Of a stretch of 64,000 nt of DNA, positions 1 to 8,876 are shown piece by piece. The stretch's first letter is position 1, and each line of letters begins with the position of its first letter. The position numbers were made by a program, and so were the translations under genes. The notes under the pieces were generated by a model, which was not told the DNA's origin, searched no databases, and saw only the letters and a list, made by a program, of their open reading frames with translations. The DNA is from Microbulbifer yueqingensis (GTDB lineage: Bacteria > Pseudomonadota > Gammaproteobacteria > Pseudomonadales > Cellvibrionaceae), in assembly GCF_900100355.1 (NCBI RefSeq), contig NZ_FNFH01000001.1, forward strand, positions 510,963-574,962, given 5' to 3'.

Positions 1-600
1 ATTGGGTTTGGTCTGGCTGCGTTCCAGGCGCTGCTGGAACCACTGCTGCTCTTCCAGGTTGGAGAGATGCATGATCTCCGCGCCCAGGTTCCCGCAGTAG
101 GTGCGCTCCAGGCCCTCGACGATCTCACGCAGGGTAGCCTCGCCACCGCCGAAAAACAGGCCGCCGGTCTGGAAGGTGGTGTCGAAGTCGCCCTCGGTCA
201 GGCCGTGGTAATTCAGCTGCAGGTCCGGCACCTGTTCCCGTGCCATCAGCCCCAGCGGGTCGAGGGTGGCCTTCTTGTGGCCACGGTGGCGGTAGGAACT
301 GATCAGCTGCAGGACCTTCACCTGCTTGCGTTCGTGCTCGATGTTGACGGCACCGGCGCCGGGAGCGGACAGCGGGCGGGTGCGGTTCCTGGCCAGGAGC
401 TCGAAATGGGCCCGTACCGCCGCATGGGATACATCGCCTCCGCCCTGGACCCGGGGCAGGCTATCGAAGTAACTGCGCCACTCCTCCGGCACGGCACTGG
501 GGTCGTGCAGATAGGTCTCGTACAGTTCCTCCACGTATGCGGCGTTGCCTCCCGAGATATGGGAAGTGCGCCACAGCTGCTCCATGGTGCTTTCGTGCAT
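1..600 (-). CDS. sucA: 2-oxoglutarate dehydrogenase E1 component, N-terminal part (runs off window)
   Basis: E1 is the thiamine-diphosphate decarboxylase of the cytoplasmic 2-oxoglutarate dehydrogenase complex of the TCA cycle. Only the first 200 codons are in the window; the frame is still open at base 1. The start MHESTMEQLWRTSHISGGNA resembles Pseudomonas SucA, followed by the family stretches VPEEWRSYF, KQVKVLQLISSYRHRGHKKA and LDPLGL that form the N-terminal E2-binding and small-helical region. The ThDP-binding core lies outside. It follows sdhB on the same strand after about 200 bases that contain a terminator-like hairpin, the usual sdh-suc arrangement. Confidence 0.95.
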   Translation of the reverse strand, partial: MHESTMEQLWRTSHISGGNAAYVEELYETYLHDPSAVPEEWRSYFDSLPRVQGGGDVSHAAVRAHFELLARNRTRPLSAPGAGAVNIEHERKQVKVLQLISSYRHRGHKKATLDPLGLMAREQVPDLQLNYHGLTEGDFDTTFQTGGLFFGGGEATLREIVEGLERTYCGNLGAEIMHLSNLEEQQWFQQRLERSQTKPN

Positions 601-667
601 GTTGATGCCTACCTCGATTGCAGCGGACCCTTTTGGGGCCTGGGCGCTGCGCTTTCCTTTCACTCAC

Positions 668-701
668 AAAAGGGGAGGCGCCGAATGTCACCTCCCCTTT
701 T
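668..701 (-). terminator. Hairpin between sdhB and sucA, possible partial terminator
   Basis: AAAAGGGGAGG and CCTCCCCTTTT form a perfect 11-bp stem around a 12-base loop. Read on the minus strand, the stem ends in four T residues between sdhB and sucA. The short T-run suggests partial termination or attenuation between the sdh and suc segments (inference). More GC-rich inverted repeats lie at about 745-797. Confidence 0.5.
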
Positions 702-802
702 CATCTCGCTACCGGCTCGTTGCGCCGGCTTTCTTCTTGGATAGGCGCCGCCGTTGGCGCCGGGCCCACACGGGCCCAACCGGTCCAGCCGGCGCCCTGC
801 GG

Positions 803-1507
803 TTACACGGCGCGGGCCAGCAGCATGTTGCGGATATGCCCGATTGCCCGCGTGGGGTTCAGCCCCTTGGGGCAGACATTCACGCAGTTCTGGATGCCGT
901 GGCAGCGGAACACGCTGAAGGGGTCATCCAGCTTGGACAGGCGCTCGTCGGCGGCGGTGTCGCGGCTGTCCGCCAGGAAGCGGTATGCCTGCAGCAGGCC
1001 GGCCGGGCCAATGAACTTGTCCGGGTTCCACCAGAAGGACGGGCACGCGGTCGAACAACATGCGCACAGAATGCACTCATACAGGCCGTCGAGCTTCTCG
1101 CGCTCTTCCGGTGACTGCAGACGCTCGATCGCCGGTGCCGGGTTGTCGTTCTGCAGGTACGGCTCGATTTTCTTGTACTGCTCGTAGAACTGCTCCATGT
1201 CCACAACCAGGTCGCGGATCACCGGCAGGCCCGGCAGCGGGCGCAGCACCAGCTTGCCCTTGGGCGCAGCCTCGGACAGCGGCGTGGTGCAGGCCAGGCC
1301 ATTGCGGCCGGAGATGTTCATACCATCGGAGCCGCACACGCCTTCACGGCAGGAGCGGCGGAAAGACAGCGTCGGGTCCTCGGCCTTCAGCAGCTCCAGC
1401 ACATCCAGCACCATCAGGTCCTTGCCCTGGGTGTCCAGCTCGTAATCCTGCATGAAGGGAGCTTTGTCGGTCTCCGGGTTGTAACGGTAAATGCTTACTT
1501 TCAACAT
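803..1507 (-). CDS. sdhB: Succinate dehydrogenase iron-sulfur subunit
   Basis: Electron-transfer subunit of complex II, bound to the inner face of the cytoplasmic membrane. The 234 residues have the usual length. The N-terminal plant-type [2Fe-2S] site is visible as SCREGVCGSDG (C53, C58) with C73 in NGLAC; as in E. coli, an Asp sits where the fourth Cys would be. The C-terminal half carries CILCACCSTACP for the [4Fe-4S] centre and CHGIQNCVNVCPKG for the [3Fe-4S] centre. It starts 19 bases after sdhA and is the last sdh gene of a C-D-A-B operon. Confidence 0.98.
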   Translation of the reverse strand: MLKVSIYRYNPETDKAPFMQDYELDTQGKDLMVLDVLELLKAEDPTLSFRRSCREGVCGSDGMNISGRNGLACTTPLSEAAPKGKLVLRPLPGLPVIRDLVVDMEQFYEQYKKIEPYLQNDNPAPAIERLQSPEEREKLDGLYECILCACCSTACPSFWWNPDKFIGPAGLLQAYRFLADSRDTAADERLSKLDDPFSVFRCHGIQNCVNVCPKGLNPTRAIGHIRNMLLARAV

Positions 1508-1526
1508 ACTCTATTCCGCTCCCGAA

Positions 1527-3299
1527 TCAGTAAGTCCGAGCCTTCGGCTCGAAAGCTTCCATGGTGGTGGGCGCAAAGTTAACCGCGCGCTTGCCCACAC
1601 GCTTCTCCGCAGGGAAGAACATGGAGTGGCACAGCCAGTTCTCGTCGTCGCGCTCCTGGAAGTCCTCGCGGGCGTGGGCGCCGCGGCTCTCGGTGCGCGC
1701 CTCGGCCGGGATCGCGGTGGCCTCGGCCACCTCCAGCAGGTTCTGCAGCTCCAGGGCCTCGACCCGCGCAGTGTTGAAGGCGCGGCTCTTGTCCTCCAGG
1801 CGCACATTCTCGATGCGCGTGCGCAGGTCCTTGAGCTTCTCGACACCTTCGGCCATGTAGTCGCCCCGGCGGAATACGCCGAAGTGGTTCTGCATCACAC
1901 CCTGCAGCTCGGCGCGCAGGTCGGAGGCCCGCTCGCCGTCGTTGTCGTTCTCCAGGCGGTTGAGTCGCGCCATGGCTGCCTCGATGTCGGACTCGCTGGC
2001 TTCGCGGGTCTCGATACCCTCGCGCAGGGCCTTCTCGATAAAGAGGCCGGAAGCGCGGCCAAAGACCACCAGGTCGAGCAGCGAGTTGCCGCCCAGGCGG
2101 TTGGCGCCGTGTACGGACACGCAGGCCACCTCACCACAGGCATAGAAACCGTCAATCACCTGGTCGTTGCCGGCGGCATCCTGGGTCAGGGCCTGGCCGT
2201 GCACGTTGGTGGGGATACCGCCCATCATATAGTGACAGGTGGGCACCACCGGAATCGGGTCCTTGACCGGATCGACGTGGGCGAAGGTCTTGGCCAGCTC
2301 ACAGATACCCGGCAGGCGGCTGTTCAGCACTTCCTCGCCCAGGTGGTCGAGCTTCAGGAATACGTGGTCGCCGTTGGGGCCGGCACCGCGGCCGTCCAGG
2401 ATCTCCAGCACCATGGAGCGCGCCACCACGTCGCGGGAGGCGAGGTCCTTGGCGTTGGGGGCATAACGCTCCATAAAGCGCTCGCCGTCCTTGTTGATCA
2501 GGTAGCCACCCTCACCGCGACAGCCCTCGGTCACCAGTACACCGGCGCCGGCAATACCGGTCGGGTGGAACTGCCACATCTCCATGTCCTGCACCGGGAA
2601 ACCCGCGCGCAGTGCCATGCCGACACCGTCACCGGTGTTGATGTGGGCATTGGTGGTGGAGGCGTAGATACGGCCGGCACCGCCAGTGGCAAACACGGTG
2701 GCCTTGGACTTGATGAACACCACTTCGCCGTCCTCGATGGACATGGCGATCACACCCACAACGGCGCCGTCCTGGTTCTTCACCAGGTCGATGGCGAACC
2801 ACTCGTTCAGGAATACGGTGTCGTGCTTGACGTTGTTCTGGTAAAGGGTATGCAGCAGCGCGTGACCGGTGCGGTCCGCCGCCGCGCAGGTGCGCGCAGC
2901 CTGGCCGCCGCGGCCGTAATCCTTGGACTGGCCGCCGAACGGGCGCTGGTAGATACGGCCGTTCTCGGTACGGGAGAAAGGCAGGCCCATGTGCTCCAGC
3001 TCAAAAACCGCTTCGGGCCCGGTGGAACACATGTACTCAATCGCATCCTGGTCACCGATATAGTCGGAGCCCTTGACGGTGTCGTACATGTGCCAGCGCC
3101 AGTCGTCCTGCGGGTCGGCACTGGCAATCGCGCAGGTAATCCCCCCCTGGGCGGATACAGTGTGCGAACGGGTCGGGAACACCTTGGTGATTACCGCAGT
3201 CTTGAAACCCGACTGGGCCATTTGCAGGGCAGCGCGCATTCCCGCACCGCCGCCGCCGATTACGATCCCGTCAAAGGAAATGGTTCGCATGTTCGCCAT
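1527..3299 (-). CDS. sdhA: Succinate dehydrogenase flavoprotein subunit
   Basis: Catalytic subunit of complex II, oxidising succinate to fumarate with covalently bound FAD. The 590 residues match the family. The N-terminal dinucleotide fold reads [14 protein letters not shown], the FAD-linking His lies in [11 protein letters not shown], and active-site stretches include [21 protein letters not shown] and the C-terminal [24 protein letters not shown]. It starts three bases after the sdhD stop and feeds electrons to SdhB and then to the SdhCD membrane anchor. Confidence 0.98.
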   Translation of the reverse strand: MANMRTISFDGIVIGGGGAGMRAALQMAQSGFKTAVITKVFPTRSHTVSAQGGITCAIASADPQDDWRWHMYDTVKGSDYIGDQDAIEYMCSTGPEAVFELEHMGLPFSRTENGRIYQRPFGGQSKDYGRGGQAARTCAAADRTGHALLHTLYQNNVKHDTVFLNEWFAIDLVKNQDGAVVGVIAMSIEDGEVVFIKSKATVFATGGAGRIYASTTNAHINTGDGVGMALRAGFPVQDMEMWQFHPTGIAGAGVLVTEGCRGEGGYLINKDGERFMERYAPNAKDLASRDVVARSMVLEILDGRGAGPNGDHVFLKLDHLGEEVLNSRLPGICELAKTFAHVDPVKDPIPVVPTCHYMMGGIPTNVHGQALTQDAAGNDQVIDGFYACGEVACVSVHGANRLGGNSLLDLVVFGRASGLFIEKALREGIETREASESDIEAAMARLNRLENDNDGERASDLRAELQGVMQNHFGVFRRGDYMAEGVEKLKDLRTRIENVRLEDKSRAFNTARVEALELQNLLEVAEATAIPAEARTESRGAHAREDFQERDDENWLCHSMFFPAEKRVGKRAVNFAPTTMEAFEPKARTY

Positions 3300-3302
3300 A
3301 AA

Positions 3303-3671
3303 TTACACACCCCACAGAATTTCAATGCCCCACACCGCGTAGTACACGGCCACTGCACCCAGCAGCATCTGCACCAGCACGCGCAGCACGGTCGCCTTGC
3401 CACCCATGGTGCGGCTGGTGATGTAGTCGGTCACCACAGACCAGAGACCGATCCAGGCGTGTGCAAGCGTGGAGAGAAGCGCCACCAGGCTGAAGATACG
3501 CATCCAGCCCTGGGCAAACAGCGCCGACCAGCTCTGGTAGCCGAAATCGTCGCTGAAGAAAATGAAACCCACAATAAAGAGGGTATAAGCCAGCAGCACC
3601 ACTGCGGTCACCCGCTGGTACAGCCAGTCGAAAACGCCGCTGCGGCCGAAACTTGTGACTGTAGTTACCAT
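3303..3671 (-). CDS. sdhD: Succinate dehydrogenase hydrophobic membrane anchor
   Basis: Small membrane subunit that, with SdhC, anchors complex II, binds heme b and forms the quinone site. About 122 residues with three hydrophobic helices (near 18-40, 55-80 and 95-118). TLAHAWIGLWSVVTDY holds the likely heme-ligand His and the conserved Asp-Tyr of the quinone pocket. The start MVTTVTSFGRSG resembles the Pseudomonas protein; an in-frame ATG two codons upstream (3677) is an alternative. The gene overlaps the end of sdhC by a few bases, which suggests translational coupling. Confidence 0.93.
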   Translation of the reverse strand: MVTTVTSFGRSGVFDWLYQRVTAVVLLAYTLFIVGFIFFSDDFGYQSWSALFAQGWMRIFSLVALLSTLAHAWIGLWSVVTDYITSRTMGGKATVLRVLVQMLLGAVAVYYAVWGIEILWGV

Positions 3672-4039
3672 AACCATACCCCTGTGAGCAGAATCAGGAT
3701 TACACTGAGTACCAGCACCAGCACGGCGCCGCGACGACCACCCTCCAGGGACTCACCGATCCCCAGGTCCATCAGCAGGTGACGCACACCCGCGATCAAG
3801 TGGTAAATCAACGCTGCCAGGGAAGCCCACAGCAGGAGCTTGGCGGGAGTGCTGCTGAACAGCGCTGCCATATCGGCAAAACCCTGCTCCGAAGAGAGGC
3901 TGGCATCCAGCATATAAAGCAGCAGCGCAACCACGGCGAACAGGATCACGCCGGAGATACGGTGCAGGATGGAAACCAGAGCGGCAGCGGGAAGCTTGAT
4001 AGTGGAAATGTCTAAATTGACTGGTCTGTTTTTGTTCAC
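3665..4039 (-). CDS. sdhC: Succinate dehydrogenase cytochrome b556 subunit
   Basis: First gene of the sdhCDAB operon and heme-binding anchor subunit of complex II. The 124 residues begin at a GTG (4037-4039) and contain the family signature RPVNLDISTIKLPAAALVSILHRISGV, then three membrane helices; YHLIAGVRHLLMDLG contains the likely heme-ligand His. A purine-rich AAGGTG lies upstream of the GTG. It is transcribed away from gltA, so the 4040-4507 gap must carry promoters for both. Confidence 0.95.
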   Translation of the reverse strand: MNKNRPVNLDISTIKLPAAALVSILHRISGVILFAVVALLLYMLDASLSSEQGFADMAALFSSTPAKLLLWASLAALIYHLIAGVRHLLMDLGIGESLEGGRRGAVLVLVLSVILILLTGVWLW

Positions 4040-4507
4040 AGGAAAAACACCTTGTTGCCCTGAACGACCGGGCGCCCGTTAGCTTTCAATGGAGGGGCGA
4101 AATGCTTGCTGAACGTTTCACATCCATTCTGGCGAAGCCTTGTGCAGTCAGGCCGCACCGTGGCGCAAGCCGCGCGGATTATAGGCATTCGAGGTGCAAA
4201 ACACAACGAAACGCCAGCCCCGCCCCCGGGCCCACCGCATACCGTGCCGGCGCCCTACCCCACCACCGGGGCAGGGAGTCCGGCGCCATCCCAGCCGAAG
4301 ATATCGGGAAGCGCACCCCTCCCAGCAGCCGAATCCTCTCCCCAAAAGACGCACGGCCGAATATCCTGCCGTTTTTAGACTGACCGTCCACTCGTTTTGG
4401 TTTGACAATTCGGGGCCCGCCACTTAAGTTTGGCCCCGCCGAAATGACCGCTATGCCTCTGTCAGACAGGCATTCAGGCGGCATAAGAATAGTTTTAGGA
4501 GTCCGCA
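4040..4507. other. Divergent sdhC/gltA intergenic region
   Basis: About 470 bases without a credible gene. Short open frames on both strands have no ribosome site or recognisable product. The right part holds the gltA promoter candidate. The sdh promoter must lie on the left, but I could not assign hexamers with confidence. Confidence 0.6.
4402..4430 (+). promoter_or_regulatory. Candidate sigma-70 promoter of gltA
   Basis: TTGACA (4402-4407), 17 bases, then TAAGTT (4425-4430), about 75 bases before the gltA start. A 7-bp inverted repeat, CGGGGCC (4411-4417) and GGCCCCG (4432-4438), brackets the -10 element and could be an operator or chance GC pairing. Confidence 0.55.
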
Positions 4508-5797
4508 ATGTCCGATAAAAAAGCGCAACTTACGGTCGACGGTATCGACGGCAGTATCGAAATGCCGGTACTCTCCGGCACCCTCGGCCCCGATGTTGTT
4601 GATGTCAGCAGCCTGACCGGCAAGGGCTTGTTTACTTACGACCCGGGCTTTGTATCCACCGCCTCCTGTGAGTCCAAGATCACCTACATCGACGGCGCCA
4701 AGGGCCAGCTGCTGCACCGCGGCTACCCGATCGAGCAGCTGGCGGAGCATTCGGACTACTTGGAGACATGCTACCTGCTGATGAACGGCGAACTGCCCTC
4801 AGCAGAGGAAAAGGAGAAGTACGTCGAGACCATCATGAACCACACCATGGTGCATGAGTCTATCGTCAACTTCTTTAAGGGCTTCCGCTACGACGCCCAC
4901 CCAATGGCCATGATGTGTGGCGTAGTCGGCGCCCTCGCCTCCTTCTACCACGACTCCCTGGACATCAACGACCCCGAGCACCGCCGCATCTCGGCCCATC
5001 GCCTGATCGCGAAGATGCCGACCCTCGCGGCCATGTGCTACAAGCACTCCAAGGGCCAGCCGTTCATGTACCCGGACAACAGCCTGGGCTATGCCGAGAA
5101 CTTCCTGCACATGATGTTCGGCAACCCCTGCGAGGCGAGCAAGGTGGATCCGGTGGTGGCCAAGGCCATGGACGTGATCTTCCTGCTGCACGCCGATCAC
5201 GAGCAGAACGCCTCCACCTCCACCGTGCGCCTGGCGGGCTCCTCCGGTGCCAACCCGTTTGCCTGCATCTCCTCGGGCATCGCCGCCCTGTGGGGACCGG
5301 CGCACGGCGGCGCCAACGAGGCAGTGCTGAACATGCTGGAGGAGATCGGTGACGAGAGCCGTATCGACGAGTACGTCAAGAAGGCCAAGGACAAGAACGA
5401 CCCCTTCCGCCTGATGGGCTTCGGCCACCGCGTGTACAAGAACTTCGATCCCCGCTCGCGTGTCATGCAGGGCATCTGCGACGAGGTACTGAGTGCCATG
5501 GGTGCCGAGAACGACCCGCTGCTGCGCATCGCCAAGAAGCTGGAGAAGATCGCCCTGGAGGACGATTACTTTGTGGAGAAGAAGCTCTACCCCAACGTGG
5601 ACTTCTATTCCGGCATCATTATGAAGGCCATCGGCATCCCCACCGATATGTTCACGGTGATCTTTGCCACCGGCCGCACCGCCGGCTGGATTGCCCACTG
5701 GAACGAGATGATTTCCAATCCCTACAAGATTGGTCGTCCGCGCCAGTTGTACACCGGCTACACCGAGCGCGACTATGTGCCGCTGAACCAGCGCTGA
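4508..5797 (+). CDS. gltA: Citrate synthase (type I)
   Basis: Condenses oxaloacetate and acetyl-CoA to citrate, the entry step of the TCA cycle. The 429 residues match the hexameric, NADH-sensitive gammaproteobacterial enzyme. Active-site segments are [35 protein letters not shown] and [17 protein letters not shown]; the last includes the catalytic region. The start ATG follows TAGGAG at proper spacing. It is divergent from sdhCDAB and ends at a strong terminator, so it is probably monocistronic. Confidence 0.98.
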   Translation: MSDKKAQLTVDGIDGSIEMPVLSGTLGPDVVDVSSLTGKGLFTYDPGFVSTASCESKITYIDGAKGQLLHRGYPIEQLAEHSDYLETCYLLMNGELPSAEEKEKYVETIMNHTMVHESIVNFFKGFRYDAHPMAMMCGVVGALASFYHDSLDINDPEHRRISAHRLIAKMPTLAAMCYKHSKGQPFMYPDNSLGYAENFLHMMFGNPCEASKVDPVVAKAMDVIFLLHADHEQNASTSTVRLAGSSGANPFACISSGIAALWGPAHGGANEAVLNMLEEIGDESRIDEYVKKAKDKNDPFRLMGFGHRVYKNFDPRSRVMQGICDEVLSAMGAENDPLLRIAKKLEKIALEDDYFVEKKLYPNVDFYSGIIMKAIGIPTDMFTVIFATGRTAGWIAHWNEMISNPYKIGRPRQLYTGYTERDYVPLNQR

Positions 5798-5823
5798 GTC
5801 GCTGTGGCGACATCACCGCTCCC

Positions 5824-5853
5824 AAAAAACCCGGCTCTGCCGGGTTTTTTTTT
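5824..5853 (+). terminator. Rho-independent terminator of gltA
   Basis: AACCCGGC and GCCGGGTT form the stem around a four-base loop, followed by nine T residues, about 30 bases after the gltA stop. Confidence 0.9.
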
Positions 5854-6104
5854 GGCCCGTTCTCCCGCGAACCAAGCCTCCTCCCGACCTCCCACCCGCC
5901 GAGCGCACGCACCATGGCGGTGCAACCGCCACCACCGCCACCGCTGCGGTGTGAATAAAGTCTCACTAAAGAAACAAAATTGAAATTTATTGCTAATTTT
6001 GCAGTGTAAGACATAGACAATGACGGCAAAATTAGAAATTGGGAGCCTGTTTTCCCAAACATAAGCACAAGAACGGCAAAACAACGAATCAAGGGCCAAC
6101 ATTC

Positions 6105-6629
6105 ATGTTCCGAATTTTTTCCGGCAAGTCGCGCGAAGACGAGCAGTCCCAGAACGACCGCTACTCCCGCAGCACCACACAGGGAGCCAAACCCGGGCGA
6201 ACCATCAATTACGACCCCGCGCTCATCAACGCTCTCAAGAAGGACCACCACGAGCTGGTCGATGTTTTCCAGCGCATCTGGTCGGAGGGCTATGAGAAAA
6301 GGGATTTTCGCCAGCTCGCCCAGCTGCTCACGGTGTTCAAGTCCAATTTCCAGGCGCACCTGATCAAGGAGAACGTCCGCTTTTATGTCTACCTGGAACA
6401 GGCACTGGCAGAGGACGTGCACACACTGCAGATCGTCAAGGACTTCCGCACCGACATGAACGACATTGCCAATGCTGTGGTGCAGTTCTGCAAGCGCTAT
6501 ACCCACGAGGCCTTCTCGCAGGAAATGATCAGGGACTTCAAGCGCGATTACGAGAAGATCGGGGAGGCCCTGGTCAGGCGCGTCACACTGGAAGAAAAGG
6601 AGCTCTACACCCTTTACCAGCCCTCCTGA
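6105..6629 (+). CDS. Hemerythrin-like HHE-domain protein
   Basis: A 174-residue soluble protein, probably a non-heme di-iron oxygen/NO-binding or iron-handling protein. After a charged, probably disordered stretch of about 35 residues come four helices with the hemerythrin-type ligand set: H48/H49 in KKDHHELVDVF, H85 with E89 in FQAHLIKEN, H134 in YTHEAF, and Glu residues at 163-164. The ATG at 6105 is chosen because the 22 residues possible upstream are low in similarity and the region before them is AT-rich and promoter-like. The specific role is unknown. It lies just upstream of a redox gene cluster but with its own 225-base gap. Confidence 0.75.
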   Translation: MFRIFSGKSREDEQSQNDRYSRSTTQGAKPGRTINYDPALINALKKDHHELVDVFQRIWSEGYEKRDFRQLAQLLTVFKSNFQAHLIKENVRFYVYLEQALAEDVHTLQIVKDFRTDMNDIANAVVQFCKRYTHEAFSQEMIRDFKRDYEKIGEALVRRVTLEEKELYTLYQPS

Positions 6630-6854
6630 ACCCTCCCCCCACCGGCGCCGGGCCAGCCCGGCGCTGCCGCACCCTTCCGCTCATCTCCCAACGCCTTATT
6701 TATGGGACTTTGTTCCTGCTTTTCGTGTTTGAAAGGCATTAAAATCCACAAAATATAAAAATTTAAGAACATAAGAATAATGGAATGCCGGCAAGGCTTG
6801 TGGCTCGGTGTCGCCGGGCCAGGCCCAGTGCAGCAATTTTAGCGGGGGTAACAC

Positions 6855-8876
6855 GTGACCGGACTCTTGGCGGAGCCTCGGGAGTCGGGACTGCATGCCA
6901 TACAGGCTGTGGCCGATCCAGACTATCCCATATATGTCGTAATCGGGGCTGGCCCGGTCGGCGTGCGCTGTGCACAAAAGCTGCTTGAATACAGCACGGA
7001 AGCCCAGGTAGTTGTCATCGGGGCGGAAGATGAGGCTCCCTACAACCGGGTGCGCTTGTCCCAGTACCTGTCGGAGGAAGTCTCCCGGGAGGAACTGGAC
7101 AATCCTGTACGCACCGAGCCCCACCCTCGCCTGGCGGAATTCACGAATTGCCGGATAGTCCGCATCGACCGTGCTTCCCGCCGGGTGTACGACCAGCACG
7201 GCAACGCCCAGCCCTACACCAAGCTCATACTCGCCACAGGCTCCAGGCCGGCAATCCCGGATATTCCCGGCATCCGGCTGGGCAGGATCCTGCCCTTCCG
7301 CAGTCTCGGCGACGCCCGCACCCTGCTGGAGCTGCGACAGAGCAGTCGCTGCATCTGCGTGATCGGCGCCGGGGCACTGGGGCTGGAGGCGGCCGCCGCC
7401 CTGAAGACCCGCAACAATCGCGTGGTCCTGCATTCAAGGGCGGGCCTGCTTGGCGGCCGGCTGAGCCGGGAGGCCGAATCTTACCTGACCGATGCCCTCG
7501 AGGCGCTGCAGATAGAGCTGCGCTCAGGCGTGGAGGTCTCGGCCTTTCACGGTCCCGACAGGGTCAGGCAGGTGGAATTTTCCGATGGTAACCGGCTGGA
7601 GGCCGATGCAGTGGTGCTCTGCACCGGCATTGCTCCGGAGACGGGACTGGCTGAGGCATGTGGTCTCGATAGAGGACGCGGCATCCTGGTCTCGCCCCAG
7701 ATGCAAACCAGCGACCCCGATATCTACGCGGTGGGCGAGTGCGCGGAATTCGAGCAGAAGGTTTACCAGCTCGTCAGGCCCGGTTACCAGCAGGCCGAGG
7801 TCTGCAGCCGGCATATCTGCGCCCCCGCCAGCAGGCAGGAGAGTGACGAACGCTACGCCGGCAGCCATACAGATATCGAGTTGAAAATCTCGCATATCCC
7901 CTGCGTTATCCTCGGCGAAGAAACTGTCGGTACTGGCCCTGAAACGCGGCGATATACCTACCGCAATCGCTTCCGGGGGCTGTTTCGTGAGCTGGTGGTT
8001 CGCAACGGAACCATCGTCGCCGCAACCAGCATCGGAACCTGGGGGGAAATCAATCGCGTCCGGCAAACCATCGCCACCAACGACAGGATTTCCGCCCGCC
8101 GCCTGGCGAAGTTCGAGGAGAGTGGTGAGTTATGGCAGGAGGGAGCGTCCCCCGGCATCAAGGAACAGCCGGCGAGCTACCTGGTGTGCCAGTGTAACGG
8201 CGTGACCAAGGGTGAGCTGTGCGGGGCCATCTCTTCCGGGAAACGCACCCTGCAGGAACTCCAGCTAGCCACCGATGCGGGATCGGTCTGCGGCAGCTGT
8301 CGCCCGCTCATTGCCGAACTGCTGGATACCCCGGCGCCCAACCTGGTGATGCGGCATGCGCGCGGGATCCTGGTCACCTCAATACTGTCGCTGGCACTGA
8401 TAGCCATTGCCGTGCTGCTGCCCCCCACCCCGGTGGCGGAGAGCGTCCAGGCGCACTGGTACTGGGAAAAAATCTGGTATGACAATTTCTGGAAACAGGT
8501 CAGCGGCTACACCCTGTTGGTCCTGTGCCTGCTCACCGCGAGCCTCAGCCTGCGCAAGCGCTGGCAGCGCCTGAAGGCCGGTCATGTGGATCACTGGCGT
8601 TACGTGCACAGTGTCATTGGCCTGCTGGCGCTGCTGGTGCTCGTTGTTCACACCGGCTTTCGGCTGGGGGAAAACCTCAACCTGGCCCTGATGCTCGTTT
8701 TCCTCGCCGCCACCACAACTGGTGCATTGGTGGGCGTCTTCATGGCGAGAAATCACCACTGGACCGATATGAAACTGCGTGAGCACCGCAAGTGGTGGTC
8801 GCGGGTGCACTACGCATTGCTCTGGGCACTGCCCGTGCTGCTGTTTTACCACGTATTGGCGGTGTACTACTTCTAA
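6855..8876 (+). CDS. Membrane-bound FAD/[2Fe-2S]/diheme-b oxidoreductase fusion (NirB-like N-terminus)
   Basis: A 673-residue three-part protein. Residues about 25-400 are a pyridine-nucleotide-disulfide/NirB-type flavoprotein with two dinucleotide folds (VVIGAGPVGVRCA near 28-40; CVIGAGALGLEAAAAL near 168-183) and the NirB-like EAPYNRVRLSQYL. Residues 445-482 have the BFD-type [2Fe-2S] pattern CQC...CGSC (C445, C447, C479, C482). The last 170 residues carry about five membrane helices with two His pairs spaced 14 apart (H585/H599 and H652/H666), as in ferric-reductase-type diheme membrane domains. The start is GTG after GGGGG. The implied route is NAD(P)H to FAD to Fe-S to heme b across the membrane (inference). 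The next gene begins directly after the stop codon. Confidence 0.8.
   Translation: MTGLLAEPRESGLHAIQAVADPDYPIYVVIGAGPVGVRCAQKLLEYSTEAQVVVIGAEDEAPYNRVRLSQYLSEEVSREELDNPVRTEPHPRLAEFTNCRIVRIDRASRRVYDQHGNAQPYTKLILATGSRPAIPDIPGIRLGRILPFRSLGDARTLLELRQSSRCICVIGAGALGLEAAAALKTRNNRVVLHSRAGLLGGRLSREAESYLTDALEALQIELRSGVEVSAFHGPDRVRQVEFSDGNRLEADAVVLCTGIAPETGLAEACGLDRGRGILVSPQMQTSDPDIYAVGECAEFEQKVYQLVRPGYQQAEVCSRHICAPASRQESDERYAGSHTDIELKISHIPCVILGEETVGTGPETRRYTYRNRFRGLFRELVVRNGTIVAATSIGTWGEINRVRQTIATNDRISARRLAKFEESGELWQEGASPGIKEQPASYLVCQCNGVTKGELCGAISSGKRTLQELQLATDAGSVCGSCRPLIAELLDTPAPNLVMRHARGILVTSILSLALIAIAVLLPPTPVAESVQAHWYWEKIWYDNFWKQVSGYTLLVLCLLTASLSLRKRWQRLKAGHVDHWRYVHSVIGLLALLVLVVHTGFRLGENLNLALMLVFLAATTTGALVGVFMARNHHWTDMKLREHRKWWSRVHYALLWALPVLLFYHVLAVYYF

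Noticed and set aside
1491..3782. 763-codon open frame on the plus strand
   Set aside because: Antisense to sdhA and sdhD; the minus-strand proteins are unmistakable family members.
6630..6854. Possible FNR or NsrR site before the redox cluster
   Set aside because: The A/T-rich stretch has no TTGAT-N4-ATCAA or recognisable NsrR palindrome.
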